Source: Thiomargarita sp.
GTDB lineage: Bacteria; Pseudomonadota; Gammaproteobacteria; Beggiatoales; Beggiatoaceae
Assembly: GCA_020721005.1 (NCBI GenBank)
Contig: DYNP01000003.1
Span: 248,001-312,000, forward strand
Length of the DNA stretch: 64,000 bases
Reading direction: 5' to 3'
The first letter of the stretch is position 1; each line of letters starts with the position of its first letter. The position numbers and the translations under genes were made by a program. The notes under the pieces were generated by a model that was given only the letters and a program-made list of their open reading frames with translations, made no database searches and had not been told where the DNA came from. This document shows, in pieces, positions 54,246 through 64,000 of the stretch.

Positions 54246-54737
54246 GTGAAAAAAGCAAATAAGTTAACCACATTCCTGTATTTGGTCGAAGAAGAAAGCG
54301 ACGAAGAACTTTCCTTAGAACCAGAAGAAGACTCCTCGAAACTTGCCAAAACTCCAATCAAGCATAAATTTATATCTGCCAACGAACCTTGGCTCACTGC
54401 CATGCCTCTTCCCCTATTAGAAGCCACAGATCAACACCAATCTGAACAGCCGGATCCTCCTAAAACGGTCAGAATTTATTCCCCCCAAGAAGCCATCAAA
54501 ATTGGCATTGAATGCCAAGGTTTCCTACTGCTTTTAGAACGTATTGGCATCCTGGACATGCCAATTAGAGAATTGATCATTGAGCGTATTATGGACCTAG
54601 AAATTCAAGAATTAGAATTGGAACAACTAAAATTGGTCATATTAGTAGAACTTTTCAACCAACCAGGTTATGAGACTGCCTTTGCTCAAATGGAAAATTT
54701 ACTACAAAGAGAACATAATCAGCATTTTTTACACTAA
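54246..54737 (+). CDS. smg: Smg family protein (DUF494)
   Basis: 163 residues, starting at GTG with AGGAA about 8 bases before it. An acidic N-terminal part is followed by a conserved C-terminus, RIYSPQEAIKIGIECQGFLLLLERIGILD and RELIIERIMDL, typical of Smg, which lies between dprA and topA in many gammaproteobacteria. The function is not established. The first 75 residues are longer and more acidic than in E. coli Smg (157 residues) although the total is similar, so the N-terminus has diverged. Confidence 0.87.
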   Translation: MKKANKLTTFLYLVEEESDEELSLEPEEDSSKLAKTPIKHKFISANEPWLTAMPLPLLEATDQHQSEQPDPPKTVRIYSPQEAIKIGIECQGFLLLLERIGILDMPIRELIIERIMDLEIQELELEQLKLVILVELFNQPGYETAFAQMENLLQREHNQHFLH

Positions 54738-54774
54738 CCACTGATAACCACTACCTAACCAAAAAGTAAGTATT

Positions 54775-57147
54775 GTGAGCAAAAACCTAGTCATTGTCGA
54801 ATCCCCAGCCAAAGCCAAAACGATTGCCAAGTATTTGGGAAAAGACTTTGAAGTCATCGCCTCCTATGGACACATTCGAGACCTTTTACCCAAAGATGGT
54901 GCCGTTGATCCCAACCACAACTTTGCCATGCACTATCAACTGATAGAAAAAAATACTAAGCATGTCAATGTGATACGAAAAGCATTGCAAAAAGCAAAAT
55001 CCCTTTACCTGGCCACTGACCCGGACCGAGAAGGAGAAGCCATTTCTTGGCACCTCCACGAAGTTCTCAATGAACAAGGAGAACTGATCGACAAAACCGT
55101 ACATCGAGTAGTATTCCACGAAATTACCCAACGTGCCATCAAAGAAGCAGTGGCTCATCCTCGTCAACTCTCCATGGACCTGATCAACGCCCAACAAGCA
55201 CGTCGGGCCTTAGACTATCTTGTAGGCTTCAACCTTTCTCCCCTGTTATGGAGAAAAATCCTGCCTGGACTGTCAGCAGGCCGCGTGCAAAGTCCAGCCC
55301 TGCGACTTATTGTGGAACGGGAATTGGAAATTGAAAGTTTTCAATCCCAAGAATATTGGAGCATCGAAGCTGATTGCAAAAAGGAACGCACCGCTTTCAT
55401 TGCCAGACTCAGCCTTTTCGAAGGCAAAAAACTCAAACAATTTGCCTCAGAAATCAGTCCCGAAGAACAAAACACTTATCTTAGCATCAATGACGAACCC
55501 ACGGCTACTCGTATAAGGGACATGTTAACCACCCTGGCTCAAGGTCAACTGCAAGTATTAAAAGTTGAGAAAAAACAAAGACTTCGCAAACCAGCTGCCC
55601 CCTTTATCACCTCCACCCTACAACAAGAAGCGGCTCGCAAACTTGGATTTACCACCAAACGGACCATGCAAATCGCCCAACAACTGTATGAGGGCATAGA
55701 AATTGGCAATGGGGCAGTGGGACTGATCACTTATATGCGCACAGATTCAGTCAATTTGGCCGAAGAAGCACTGACTGAAATCCGCGCAGTGGTTGAAGAA
55801 CGTTATGGTCCCCATAACTTGCCTGACCAAGCGCGCCACTACAAAACCAAATCCAAAAATGCTCAAGAAGCCCATGAAGCCATTCGGCCCACCGCAGCTC
55901 ATCGCTATCCAGAAACTTTGAAGGAAGCTTTAACAACTGAACAACTGAAATTATACACTCTCATTTGGCAACGCACTATTGCCTGCCAAATGATTGACGC
56001 CACTTTGGACACAGTTGCAGTTGATCTGGCTTGTGGCCCAAACAACCAATTTCGAGCCACGGGCTCAACTCTGGCTGACCCGGGATTTATGGCAGTTTAT
56101 CAAGAAGGCAGTGATGATAAAAAAACCGGGGAAGAAGAAAAAATGCTCCCTGCTTTAAAGAAGGGAGAATGGATAAAACTTAAAGAAATACGTGCCGAAC
56201 AACACTTTACCGAACCTCCCCCTCGTTTTTCAGAAGCCACCTTGGTGAAAGCTTTGGAAGAATTTGGTATCGGTCGCCCCTCCACCTACTCCACCATCAT
56301 TTCCACTTTGCAACAGCGTGACTATGTCAAATTAGAAAAAAAGAAATTCATTCCCACGGATGTTGGGCGGATTGTCAACAAATTTCTCACCGAACATTTT
56401 ACCCAGTATGTTGACTACGATTTCACTGCCAAACTTGAAGATGGATTGGATGAAATTGCCCGTGGAGAACAACTGTGGATAAAATTACTTGAAAATTTTT
56501 GGCAGAAATTCAAGACCTTAGTTGACGAAAAAGCAAAATCAGTCACTCGCAAAGAAATCACCAACGAAACTTTGGAAGAAAACTGCCCACTCTGCGGTCA
56601 ACAATTGACCATTCGTTTGGGAAGACGAGGACGCTTTGTCGGGTGCTCAGCTTACCCCAAATGTGACTACACCCGAGACATTGTAGACAACACTGCCACA
56701 GATTCCTCCTCATCTGATCAACCGCCCTCTCAACCTGCTGCCACAGAAATTGTTGAAGATCGAACTTGTCCCGAATGTCAATCTCCACTTCACATCAAAC
56801 AAGGTCGTTACAGCAAATTTATTGGATGCAGCAACTATCCCAAGTGCAAATTTACCGAGCCTCTAGAAAAACCATTGGATACCGGAGTCACTTGCCCAGA
56901 ATGTCACAAAGGCACTTTGATCAAACGGAAAACTCGTTTTGGCAGTTTTTTTTACTCCTGCTCAACCTATCCAACCTGCAAGTATGCCATTAACAACGAA
57001 CCTATCGCGGAACCTTGCCCAACCTGTGGCTGGCCAATTCTCATGATCAAAATAACTAAGCGTTGGGGTACAGAAAAAGTCTGTCCTCAAAAACAATGCG
57101 ATTATCGACAAGCTATTGATTCTCATCCCGCGGAAAATCCAAAATAG
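54775..57147 (+). CDS. topA: DNA topoisomerase I
   Basis: Type IA enzyme relaxing negative supercoils. GTG start. The TOPRIM domain has VIVESPAKAKTIAKYLG and LATDPDREGEAISWHL. The active-site Tyr320 lies in ITYMRTDSVN, equivalent to Tyr319 of E. coli. The C-terminus has four zinc-ribbon-like Cys clusters (CPLCGQ, CPECQS, CPECHK, CPTCGW), each followed by a second Cys pair. Length (790) is a little under the E. coli enzyme, which is 865. Follows smg in the known dprA-smg-topA order. Confidence 0.96.
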   Translation: MSKNLVIVESPAKAKTIAKYLGKDFEVIASYGHIRDLLPKDGAVDPNHNFAMHYQLIEKNTKHVNVIRKALQKAKSLYLATDPDREGEAISWHLHEVLNEQGELIDKTVHRVVFHEITQRAIKEAVAHPRQLSMDLINAQQARRALDYLVGFNLSPLLWRKILPGLSAGRVQSPALRLIVERELEIESFQSQEYWSIEADCKKERTAFIARLSLFEGKKLKQFASEISPEEQNTYLSINDEPTATRIRDMLTTLAQGQLQVLKVEKKQRLRKPAAPFITSTLQQEAARKLGFTTKRTMQIAQQLYEGIEIGNGAVGLITYMRTDSVNLAEEALTEIRAVVEERYGPHNLPDQARHYKTKSKNAQEAHEAIRPTAAHRYPETLKEALTTEQLKLYTLIWQRTIACQMIDATLDTVAVDLACGPNNQFRATGSTLADPGFMAVYQEGSDDKKTGEEEKMLPALKKGEWIKLKEIRAEQHFTEPPPRFSEATLVKALEEFGIGRPSTYSTIISTLQQRDYVKLEKKKFIPTDVGRIVNKFLTEHFTQYVDYDFTAKLEDGLDEIARGEQLWIKLLENFWQKFKTLVDEKAKSVTRKEITNETLEENCPLCGQQLTIRLGRRGRFVGCSAYPKCDYTRDIVDNTATDSSSSDQPPSQPAATEIVEDRTCPECQSPLHIKQGRYSKFIGCSNYPKCKFTEPLEKPLDTGVTCPECHKGTLIKRKTRFGSFFYSCSTYPTCKYAINNEPIAEPCPTCGWPILMIKITKRWGTEKVCPQKQCDYRQAIDSHPAENPK

Positions 57148-57342
57148 CCCAATAACCTCAAGAGCCTGACACTTGAGAACAAATCTTCCTCACTTTAAAC
57201 CACTCGTTAACTGTTCCTCTTTACAAGAAAGAAGTTGGGAGTGGTTAAAAAATTTCAAATAGGGAAAATAAACGCACTTTTACCCCTCCTTATCCAAAAA
57301 AGGGACCAGCTTCTTTTCTTAACTCATCACCCTACAATTATT

Positions 57343-59367
57343 ATGACCAATACACCCCACAGAAAAATCTTAGTTACCAGTGCCTTACCTTATGCCAATG
57401 GTGCCATCCATTTGGGTCATCTGGTGGAATACATTCAAACCGATATATGGGTGCGTTTCCAAAAACGTCAAGGACATGAGTGCTACTATGTCTGTGCCGA
57501 TGATGCCCATGGCACCCCTATCATGCTTCGAGCTCAAAAAGAAGGCATCACTCCAGAAACTTTAATTGCCCGCGTCCACACGGAACACCAAGCCGATTTT
57601 GCTGATTTTGCCATCGGTTTTGACAACTATTATTCCACCCACAGTCCAGAAAATCAACACTTTGCTAGCCTGATTTACCAAGGTTTAAAAAGCAAAGGAC
57701 ATATTATCCGTAAAACCATTCGACAAGCTTATGACCCAGTCAAACAAATGTTCCTACCCGATCGATTTATCCGTGGAGAATGTCCAAAATGTGGAGCCGC
57801 TGATCAATATGGGGACAACTGTGAAAAATGTGGTGCCACCTATTCTCCAACTGATTTAAAAAATGCAGTTTCAGTTATTTCTGGGGCGCCCCCCATTGAA
57901 AAAGATTCTGAACACCTATTTGTCAACTTAGCTGACTTTGAAGTCATGTTGAAGGAATGGATTCACAGTGGCAGTCTCCAACCAGAAGTACAACGGAAGC
58001 TAAATGAATGGTTTGAATCTGGATTACAAGCTTGGGACATTTCTCGAGATGCTCCCTATTTTGGTTTTGAAATTCCTGGAGAATCTGACAAATATTTCTA
58101 TGTCTGGTTAGACGCTCCTATTGGCTACATTGCCAGTTTCAGAAATCTCTGTGACAAACAAGGTCTTGATTTTGATGAATTTTGGTATGATGCCAAGCGC
58201 ACCGAACTCTATCATTTCATTGGCAAAGATATCGTCTACTTTCACACCCTGTTTTGGCCTGCCATGTTAAATGGGGGTGGATTTAGAAGTCCTAATGCAG
58301 TATTTGTACACGGCTTTCTCACCGTAGAAGGACATAAAATGTCCAAATCCCGCGGCACCTTTATCAATGCTCGCACCTATTTGAACCACCTAAATCCTGA
58401 ATATCTACGCTATTATTTTGCCGCCAAATTAGGGGGCAGTGTAGACGATGTGGATTTGAATTTAGAAGACTTTTTACATCGAGTCAATGCTGATTTGGTG
58501 GGTAAAGTGGTCAATATTGCCAGCCGCTGTGCTGGTTTTATCACCAAACGCTTTGATGGCAACTTGGCTGCCCAATTGCCCAATGCGGCCTTGTACCAAG
58601 ACTTTTTACAACAAGGGACCAGCATCGCTCAAGCCTATGAGACCAGAGAATATCATCGGGCAGTTCGGGAAATTATGTCCTTGGCTGATCGAGCTAACCA
58701 ATATATTGACGAACATAAACCCTGGGTTATCGCCAAACAACCCAATCAGGATGCCCAATTACAAGCGGTTTGCACCCAAGGACTCAATTTGTTTTACGTT
58801 TTAATAGGTTATTTATCTCCCATTCTCCCCATCATGGCCAAAAAAGTGGAACAATTTCTCAACATCTCACTGACCTGGCAACCCGTTCCCCTGCTTAACC
58901 ATTCCATTCAACCTTTTCAACCCTTGATGCAACGCATCGAACAAGCTCAAATTGATGCTATGTTGGCAGATTCCAAGGAAAATTTAACCAAAATTGAATC
59001 TTCCTCACCTGCACTCGCACCGATCGTTCCCATTGCGGATACGATCAGCTATGAAGATTTTGCCAAAGTGGACCTGCGCATTGCCAAAATTCTCAATGCG
59101 GAACATGTTGAAGGGGCCGAGAAATTACTGCGATTGACCTTGGATATTGGTGAGGATAAACCTCGCACTGTGTTTGCCGGGATCAAGGAAGCCTATGCCC
59201 CGGAACAACTGATCAATCGCCTCACAGTCATGGTGGCCAATCTTGCCCCTCGTAAAATGCGATTTGGTCTTTCAGAAGGCATGGTATTGGCGGCTGGTCC
59301 TGGAAAAAATGAGTTATTTTTGCTCAGTCCTGATACCGGAGCAATGCCAGGCATGAAAGTGAAGTAG
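57343..59367 (+). CDS. metG: Methionyl-tRNA synthetase
   Basis: Charges tRNA-Met. ATG 57343 gives 674 residues, close to E. coli MetG at 677; a longer TTG start upstream has no family support. Motifs: [13 protein letters not shown] (HIGH), KMSKS at residues 332-336, and two Cys pairs (CPKC and CEKC) forming the zinc knuckle of the connective peptide. The C-terminal 110 residues form an EMAP/Arc1p-like tRNA-binding domain ([13 protein letters not shown] to [12 protein letters not shown]). A 195-base gap separates it from topA. Confidence 0.96.
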   Translation: MTNTPHRKILVTSALPYANGAIHLGHLVEYIQTDIWVRFQKRQGHECYYVCADDAHGTPIMLRAQKEGITPETLIARVHTEHQADFADFAIGFDNYYSTHSPENQHFASLIYQGLKSKGHIIRKTIRQAYDPVKQMFLPDRFIRGECPKCGAADQYGDNCEKCGATYSPTDLKNAVSVISGAPPIEKDSEHLFVNLADFEVMLKEWIHSGSLQPEVQRKLNEWFESGLQAWDISRDAPYFGFEIPGESDKYFYVWLDAPIGYIASFRNLCDKQGLDFDEFWYDAKRTELYHFIGKDIVYFHTLFWPAMLNGGGFRSPNAVFVHGFLTVEGHKMSKSRGTFINARTYLNHLNPEYLRYYFAAKLGGSVDDVDLNLEDFLHRVNADLVGKVVNIASRCAGFITKRFDGNLAAQLPNAALYQDFLQQGTSIAQAYETREYHRAVREIMSLADRANQYIDEHKPWVIAKQPNQDAQLQAVCTQGLNLFYVLIGYLSPILPIMAKKVEQFLNISLTWQPVPLLNHSIQPFQPLMQRIEQAQIDAMLADSKENLTKIESSSPALAPIVPIADTISYEDFAKVDLRIAKILNAEHVEGAEKLLRLTLDIGEDKPRTVFAGIKEAYAPEQLINRLTVMVANLAPRKMRFGLSEGMVLAAGPGKNELFLLSPDTGAMPGMKVK

Positions 59368-59554
59368 ATCGGGAAATAATTGAAATTTGCCCCACAATTG
59401 GGCAATTGGGTGGAAGACAGGAATCAGGAACAGTAATTGCCTGAAGAGAGTCAATTTCACCCACGATTGAACTGGATAATTTATAATACTAAATTATTGA
59501 ATACACTGGCTTTTATATACCATCAAGTCTATTATCAAAACAGGAACTAGCAAT

Positions 59555-60571
59555 ATGTTTGGATTCGGGAAAAAAGCAGATAAGCCAGAAAAGACTACGG
59601 TGAGTCCTTCTCTTGCCGAAACTCATTCTCCTACCGTGGAAAAAAAGCCGGGATTATTTTCACGCCTGAAGGCGGGATTGAGTCGGACTCGACAGAATTT
59701 AACTGCCGGTTTGGCCAATTTGTTATTGGGCAAAAAGGTGATTGATGACGAATTGTTAGAGGAAATCGAGACTTTGCTGATCACAGCCGATATTGGTATG
59801 GAATCAACTCAGATTCTCATCAAAAGTTTAACCGATCGGGTGGCTCGCAAGCAATTAAATGACTCAGATGCCCTATTTCAAGCTTTGCAGGAGGATATGA
59901 TTCAACTGTTACAACCAGTGGAACACCCTTTGATTCTTCCTGAAAACAAGGATAAACCGTTTGTGATTTTGATGGTGGGTATCAATGGTGCCGGGAAAAC
60001 TACAACCATCGGCAAGTTAGCCAAACGTTTTCAGGGCGATGGGTACTCGGTTATGTTGGCTGCGGGAGATACTTTTCGAGCTGCGGCAATTGAGCAATTA
60101 AAAGTGTGGGGGGAACGTAATCAAGTCCCTGTGATTGCTCAACATAATCGGGCAGACTCTGCTTCAGTGATTTATGATGCTTTGCAAGCTGCCACGGCAC
60201 GGAAATTTGAGGTGCTTATTGCTGACACGGCTGGACGTTTGCATACACAAACCAATTTAATGGAAGAATTGAAAAAAGTGCGGCGGGTGATCAATAAATT
60301 GGATGAGACCGCTCCTCATGAGACCTTGTTAATTGTGGATGCAGGCACCGGACAAAATGCTTTGTCTCAAGCCAAACAATTTCATGAGTCCATTGGTTTA
60401 ACAGGTTTGGTGTTGACCAAATTAGATGGGACTGCTAAGGGAGGAATTGTGTTTGCTATGGCCCAACAGATGAAATTGCCTATTCGTTTCATCGGAGTTG
60501 GAGAACAATTGGAAGATTTGCGTTCCTTTCAAGCCAAGGATTTTGTCGAAGCTTTACTCAGCCGAGACTAA
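59555..60571 (+). CDS. ftsY: Signal recognition particle receptor FtsY
   Basis: GTPase receptor that docks SRP-ribosome complexes at the membrane. The G domain shows P-loop GINGAGKTTTIGKL, DTFRAAAIEQLKVW, ADTAGRLHTQTNLMEEL, LTKLDGTAKGG and GVGEQLEDL. The N-terminal acidic A-domain is very short, about 50 residues (E. coli has nearly 200); short forms are common outside enterobacteria. ATG preceded by AGGAA. No ftsE/ftsX follow, unlike in E. coli. Confidence 0.96.
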   Translation: MFGFGKKADKPEKTTVSPSLAETHSPTVEKKPGLFSRLKAGLSRTRQNLTAGLANLLLGKKVIDDELLEEIETLLITADIGMESTQILIKSLTDRVARKQLNDSDALFQALQEDMIQLLQPVEHPLILPENKDKPFVILMVGINGAGKTTTIGKLAKRFQGDGYSVMLAAGDTFRAAAIEQLKVWGERNQVPVIAQHNRADSASVIYDALQAATARKFEVLIADTAGRLHTQTNLMEELKKVRRVINKLDETAPHETLLIVDAGTGQNALSQAKQFHESIGLTGLVLTKLDGTAKGGIVFAMAQQMKLPIRFIGVGEQLEDLRSFQAKDFVEALLSRD

Positions 60572-60708
60572 TGCTTTGATAAGACAATTGTTTTATCAAG
60601 GCAGATGTGCTAGAATGAATCTAAGAAGTAAGTTGATTGTGTCTTAATTGGTCCAACATTGTAGGCCTCCAATTTCGTAATGTTTTAACACTCAAGAGGA
60701 CTTAATTT

Positions 60709-61113
60709 ATGCGTAAAATTGCCTATTTGTCAGTGGTCACCTTGTTATTTGTCAGTCAAGCATTGATGGCTAACACAATATCTATGGGGAAAATCAAATT
60801 CAAAAAAGGTGAATCTTCCACCACTGTCAGCAAGGGGTTGGCTCGTGGAGAACAACATCAATACAGTTTGGGGGCTAAAGCTGGCCAAAACATGGTGGTT
60901 TCTATCTCTTCTTCCGAGGAGAATGCTGTATTTGACATCTATAGAAACACTCCCAATGGCAAAGAAATGTTGTTTGACAATGCAGGAGATGCCGCTGAAG
61001 AAGCTCAATATTGGCAAGGTATATTACCCGGAAAAGGGGCTCAGACCTATTTTATTGTCGTGGGTTCCACTCGTGGTGGGGCAGATTATTCGTTGACTGT
61101 TGAGATTGAATAA
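60709..61113 (+). CDS. Small secreted protein with PPC-like beta-sandwich
   Basis: 134 residues with a signal peptide (cleavage near LMAN). The mature part has GESSTTVSKGLARGEQHQYSL, AKAGQNMVVSISSSEENAVFDIY and YFIVVGSTRGGADYSLTVEI, which matches the beta-sandwich pattern of bacterial pre-peptidase C-terminal-like domains. These serve in export or substrate binding. The function here is unknown. GAGGACT precedes the ATG. It is 195 bases upstream of soxY and may not be part of that operon. Confidence 0.6.
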   Translation: MRKIAYLSVVTLLFVSQALMANTISMGKIKFKKGESSTTVSKGLARGEQHQYSLGAKAGQNMVVSISSSEENAVFDIYRNTPNGKEMLFDNAGDAAEEAQYWQGILPGKGAQTYFIVVGSTRGGADYSLTVEIE

Positions 61114-61150
61114 CTGAATCGCTATTCTCTAACTGAAAACCTAACGATTG

Positions 61151-61183
61151 AGAAATAATATCCCTTCAAGGAAGGTTATTTCT
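61151..61183. terminator. Possible hairpin between the small secreted protein gene and soxY
   Basis: AGAAATAA pairs with TTATTTCT around TATCCCTTCAAGGAAGG, with a smaller stem inside. No clear T-run follows, so it may be a terminator or a decayed copy of the GGGATAACACCCC hairpin family. Confidence 0.4.
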
Positions 61184-61307
61184 TGACAACCTGCAATCTT
61201 TCAACCGACTGGAAAACTAAAACATTGCAATATATTTTAGGTCGATGTTGCTATGACTTTCTATTTGGATTTTATAAGGTTAAAAACCTAGTGAGTAAAA
61301 ATATACC

Positions 61308-61766
61308 ATGAATTATATACCTCGAAGACTGTTTTTAAAAGATGTGTTGGGAACAAGTGCTGCCTTGATGGCAGGCGCCATTTTCCCAATCAATGGGTGG
61401 GCGGAATGGCCAACTTCGGCATTTGAGGCCAAAACGTTGGAAGAAGTGTTTAGTTCGCTATTTGTGATGGAAAGTACCAAAATTGCCATTAAAGTTCCAG
61501 ATCCCGTGGAGAATGGCGCCATTGTACCTTTAGATATTGAAGCAAATCTGCCCAATGTTGAATCCATCACCATTTTAGCAGAGCAAAACCCCATTCCTTT
61601 GATTGCTCAGTTTCAATTCCCCAATCCAGATCAGTCTATTGGATGGGTGAGAACTCGCATCAAGATGAGCACCAGTTCAGAAGTGGCAGTGCTGGTTAAA
61701 TCCAAAGGGCAATTGTATTTGGCTCGTCAAAAAGTGAATGTTATTAACAGTGGATGTGGCGCTTAA
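61308..61766 (+). CDS. soxY: Sulfur carrier protein SoxY
   Basis: Carries sulfur intermediates, bound to a C-terminal Cys, for thiosulfate oxidation by the periplasmic Sox system. Twin-Arg signal RRLFLKD (residues 6-12) leads to cleavage near NGWAEW, consistent with Tat export. The mature protein shows the SoxY pattern, including PLDIEANLPNVESITIL and the Cys of the C-terminal motif, here NSGCGA (Cys150) rather than the textbook GGCGG. The protein has 152 residues, as expected. soxZ follows 16 bases downstream. Other sox genes (soxA, B, X) are not in the window. Confidence 0.88.
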   Translation: MNYIPRRLFLKDVLGTSAALMAGAIFPINGWAEWPTSAFEAKTLEEVFSSLFVMESTKIAIKVPDPVENGAIVPLDIEANLPNVESITILAEQNPIPLIAQFQFPNPDQSIGWVRTRIKMSTSSEVAVLVKSKGQLYLARQKVNVINSGCGA

Positions 61767-61782
61767 ACAGGAGGTATTGAAT

Positions 61783-62106
61783 ATGATATCTGACAGTATA
61801 CGAATGAAAGTTAAAGTAATTCAAGAAATTACCGAAGTGAAAGTGTTGATCAATCATCCTATGGAAACAGGGTCCCGTGTCAATAAAGAGACCGGGCAGC
61901 CCATCCCTGCGCATTTCATTCAAGAGATCAGTTGTGAACACAAGGGTAAGGTGGTAATGACTGCGATTTGGGGCAGTGGCATTTCCACCGATCCCTTTTG
62001 TGCCTTTCAGTTTAAAGGGGGGAAAGTGGGAGATAAGATCAGTTTTTCTTGGAAGGATAATCTGGGCGAGAACAGTTTTACAGAAATTGAAATTGTGGCC
62101 GGGTGA
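61783..62106 (+). CDS. soxZ: SoxZ, partner of SoxY
   Basis: Forms the SoxYZ heterodimer. ATG 61783 is preferred because AGGAGG lies eight bases before it; a longer in-frame start inside soxY lacks this. 107 residues with SIRMKVKV, VLINHPMETG, PAHFIQEI and VGDKISFSWKDNLGENSF, the family's conserved blocks. Translation appears coupled to soxY. No signal peptide, which is normal because SoxZ is exported together with SoxY. Confidence 0.9.
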   Translation: MISDSIRMKVKVIQEITEVKVLINHPMETGSRVNKETGQPIPAHFIQEISCEHKGKVVMTAIWGSGISTDPFCAFQFKGGKVGDKISFSWKDNLGENSFTEIEIVAG

Positions 62107-62295
62107 ACGAGTAAGCCACTGACTGTCAATAAACTGTATTTTAACTGCTTGACTTGCAAGTGATTTGTTTGTTAACTTTCAACAAATTGATTTGTCAATG
62201 GATTGATTTTTGAAGGGAGGTGTAAGTGGGTGGTTAACAGTTGGGAACTACTCAGTTAAGTAAAAATTGGCAAAGACATCAACCACCCACACATC

Positions 62296-62778
62296 TTAGT
62301 GAGAATGATGTGGCATGGCTTCTTTTTCTTTGCGCTTCACTGGCAGTTCTAAAGTATACTGACCTTGGTTGAATTGCAGTTGTAAGGAAACCAACTTTCC
62401 TTCTTCCAAAGTTTGTTTTTTGCCAATTAACATCAGGTGTATTCCCCCTGGTTCTAATTGGACATTTTGATGAGCAGGAATGGATAAAGTATCGATGGGA
62501 ATCATTCGGGCCAGATCGTTTTCGATGACGCTCTTGTGAATTTCGACTTTTTCAAATGCAGGTGAGTGCCCACCCTGTAAGATAAGTTCTTGATCAGACA
62601 GGTTTTTGATGTGCATGTAAGCAGCAGTGAGATCCATGGTCGGGGGAACGGCTCTTATCCAAGCTTGTTCAATCTGCAGTTGGTCCTCAGTCATGAGGAT
62701 GGGATTGGGATCTGTTGCCCAGCTGTTGGAAATGAACCCTAAGCTGCTGCTGAGAATCAGGTAAAACAGTGATTTCAT
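62296..62778 (-). CDS. Periplasmic copper chaperone, PCuAC family
   Basis: 160 residues with a signal peptide (cleavage near SWATD). The copper motif is present: His in VEIHKSV, Met in LARMIPID, and the HxM pair in GGIHLMLIG. These ligate Cu(I) in proteins that deliver copper to cytochrome c oxidase. The C-terminus is His-rich (MPHHSH), an additional possible metal site. GGAG nine bases before the ATG supports the start. It is convergent with soxZ. Confidence 0.87.
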   Translation of the reverse strand: MKSLFYLILSSSLGFISNSWATDPNPILMTEDQLQIEQAWIRAVPPTMDLTAAYMHIKNLSDQELILQGGHSPAFEKVEIHKSVIENDLARMIPIDTLSIPAHQNVQLEPGGIHLMLIGKKQTLEEGKLVSLQLQFNQGQYTLELPVKRKEKEAMPHHSH

Positions 62779-62896
62779 AAGAAATGGCTCCGTGTTGAAT
62801 TGGGTTAAAAATGTTCTTTATTTCCCCTTTTTCCGCAAGTTTTACCCGGAAACAGGTATCGATAATCAATCGACATTGCTGCCAACCCGAGCATTC

Positions 62897-62941
62897 AAAA
62901 ACACACCCCGGTGCCCAGAATTTAACATGGGCACCGGGGTG
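62897..62941 (-). terminator. Rho-independent terminator of groEL
   Basis: Perfect 14-base stem (CACCCCGGTGCCCA with TGGGCACCGGGGTG) and a 10-base loop. On the minus strand it is followed by TGTTTTTG. It lies 33 bases beyond the groEL stop and is the strongest terminator in the window. Confidence 0.9.
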
Positions 62942-62973
62942 AATTTAGGGGAATGTAGGTCGTTAAGACAACT

Positions 62974-64000
62974 TTACATCATGTCATCTATGCCCGGAGC
63001 GGCTGGAGTTGCTTTTTCCTTCTTAGGTGATTCGGCAACCATGGCTTCGGTGGTAATCATCAAGCTGGCAATGGAGGCTGCATTTTGTAAGGCAGTTCTA
63101 GTGACTTTGGTGGGATCTAAGATTCCCATTTCTATCATGTCGCCAAAGGTGTCTGTGGCGGCGTTGTAGCCAAAATTGCCTTGTTGTTCAGCCACTTTGT
63201 TAAGAATGACTGAGGGTTCTCCTCCGGCATTGGCAACAATTTGACGCAGGGGCTCTTCCATGGCACGCAAGGCAATTTTAATGCCCATGTCTTGATCATG
63301 GTTGTCTCCTTTGAGATCTTTAATGGCCTGTAAGGTACGTACTAAAGCCACTCCACCTCCGGGGACCACTCCTTCTTCTACTGCAGCACGCGTGGCATGT
63401 AAGGCATCTTCTACTCGAGCTTTCTTTTCTTTCATTTCCACTTCTGTGACCGCACCTACTTTGATCACTGCCACTCCACCGGCCAATTTGGCAACTCGCT
63501 CTTGCAATTTTTCGCGGTCGTAATCGGAAGAGGTTTCTTCAATTTGTTGACGAATTTGTTCAACGCGGGCTTTGATGTCTTCGTGTTTGCCATTACCATC
63601 GATGATAGTGGTGTTCTCTTTGGTAACGACAATTCTTTTGGCACTGCCCAGGTCATTCAAACTGGCTTTTTCCAAACTGAGTCCAATTTCTTCGGAAATA
63701 ACATTGCCTCCAGTTAGAATGGCGACGTCTTGTAACATGGCTTTGCGGCGGTCTCCAAAACCAGGGGCTTTGACAGCTGCCACTTTAACGATACCACGAA
63801 TGGTATTGACCACTAGGGTGGCTAAGGCTTCTCCTTCTACATCTTCTGCAATGATGAGTAAGGAACGACCTTGTTTGGCCACTCCTTCTAGAACTGGTAA
63901 CAATTCCCGAATGTTGGAGATTTTTTTATCGTGCAACAATACCAATGGGTTTTCTAATTCAGCAGTCATGGATTGTTGATTGTTGACAAAGTAGGGGGAA
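62974..64000 (-). CDS. groL: Chaperonin GroEL, C-terminal part (truncated by window edge)
   Basis: The 60-kDa chaperonin. The visible part covers roughly residues 199 to the C-terminus: the frame is open through the right edge and reads [11 protein letters not shown] before the first inner Met, so the ATG at 63969 is an internal Met and not the start. Motifs include [49 protein letters not shown] and [16 protein letters not shown]. The tail is short ([16 protein letters not shown]), without the repeated GGM of E. coli, though it still ends in MM. A strong terminator follows. groES would lie upstream, outside the window. Confidence 0.96.
   Translation of the reverse strand, partial: SPYFVNNQQSMTAELENPLVLLHDKKISNIRELLPVLEGVAKQGRSLLIIAEDVEGEALATLVVNTIRGIVKVAAVKAPGFGDRRKAMLQDVAILTGGNVISEEIGLSLEKASLNDLGSAKRIVVTKENTTIIDGNGKHEDIKARVEQIRQQIEETSSDYDREKLQERVAKLAGGVAVIKVGAVTEVEMKEKKARVEDALHATRAAVEEGVVPGGGVALVRTLQAIKDLKGDNHDQDMGIKIALRAMEEPLRQIVANAGGEPSVILNKVAEQQGNFGYNAATDTFGDMIEMGILDPTKVTRTALQNAASIASLMITTEAMVAESPKKEKATPAAPGIDDMM

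Noticed and set aside
57235-57342. TTG start for metG
   Set aside because: The extension has no family similarity; ATG 57343 gives the expected length and KMSKS position.
61738-61782. Longer start for soxZ within soxY
   Set aside because: The inner ATG at 61783 has a strong AGGAGG site and matches family length.
63572-63979. Plus-strand frame opposite groEL
   Set aside because: GroEL conservation explains the minus strand fully; this is a shadow.
1-64000. tRNA and rRNA genes
   Set aside because: I looked for T-arm motifs of the GGTTCRAATCC type and rRNA cores and found none. A dedicated tool would be needed to exclude a diverged tRNA.

Overview
The window looks like a piece of a gammaproteobacterial chromosome with modest GC content. 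The housekeeping blocks have typical gammaproteobacterial order: cvpA-purF-metZ, dprA-smg-topA, a metG/ftsY stretch, and groEL at the right edge. A soxY-soxZ pair points to a sulfur oxidiser. The large secreted repeat proteins and abundant short palindromic repeats resemble what is known from filamentous sulfur bacteria (Beggiatoa/Thioploca/Thiothrix-like). That placement is an inference, because there is no rRNA or tRNA here to confirm it.

Layout. 1-7.9 kb: end of an FHA-domain gene, a lytic transglycosylase, an Atm1/HMT-type ABC exporter, a PEGA-PstS-like fusion, pcm, and a REC-histidine kinase on the minus strand. 8.1-9.2 kb: a LytS/AlgZ-type kinase. 9.2-10.4 kb: a TA-flanked MITE-like element whose inside has grown into two opposed tandem-repeat arrays. 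10.4-27.8 kb: the most distinctive region, with exported modular proteins on the plus strand. They combine divergent InlB-type domains, Ig-like repeats that each carry a conserved Cys pair, a C-type-lectin-like domain, beta-helix-like ends, a 16-residue Tyr-Ala repeat tail and an 8-residue Gln-Ile repeat. Palindromic REP-like hairpins lie between these genes. 28-35.8 kb: an ArnT-like glycosyltransferase and gltX, an exonuclease III gene, and the cvpA-purF-metZ operon. 35.8-40.5 kb: a short membrane protein, a Peripla_BP-MscS-cNMP fusion, and a small protein related to a DNA-phosphorothioation-associated family. 40.5-52 kb: a second, compact copy of the MITE, a small secreted protein, an RND pump permease, two tandem TpsA-type haemagglutinin-domain proteins, a CbiO/CbiQ-type pair, and a noncoding gap of about 0.8 kb. 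52-60.6 kb: a LysM-less DprA-neighbour protein, dprA, smg, topA, metG, ftsY. 60.7-64 kb: a small secreted beta-sandwich protein, soxY, soxZ, a PCuAC-type copper chaperone, and groEL running off the right edge.

How the genes may work together. The 10-28 kb block, the two TpsA proteins and several small exported proteins suggest heavy investment in the cell surface or an extracellular matrix. The transglycosylase, the LysM-less protein and the lipid-directed glycosyltransferase fit envelope maintenance. SoxYZ carries sulfur intermediates in the periplasm. Three gene products appear to sense periplasmic or cytoplasmic ligands: the PEGA-PstS fusion, the periplasmic-binding-MscS-cNMP fusion and the AlgZ-like kinase. 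All identities come from reading motifs and conserved gene order; no database search was run.
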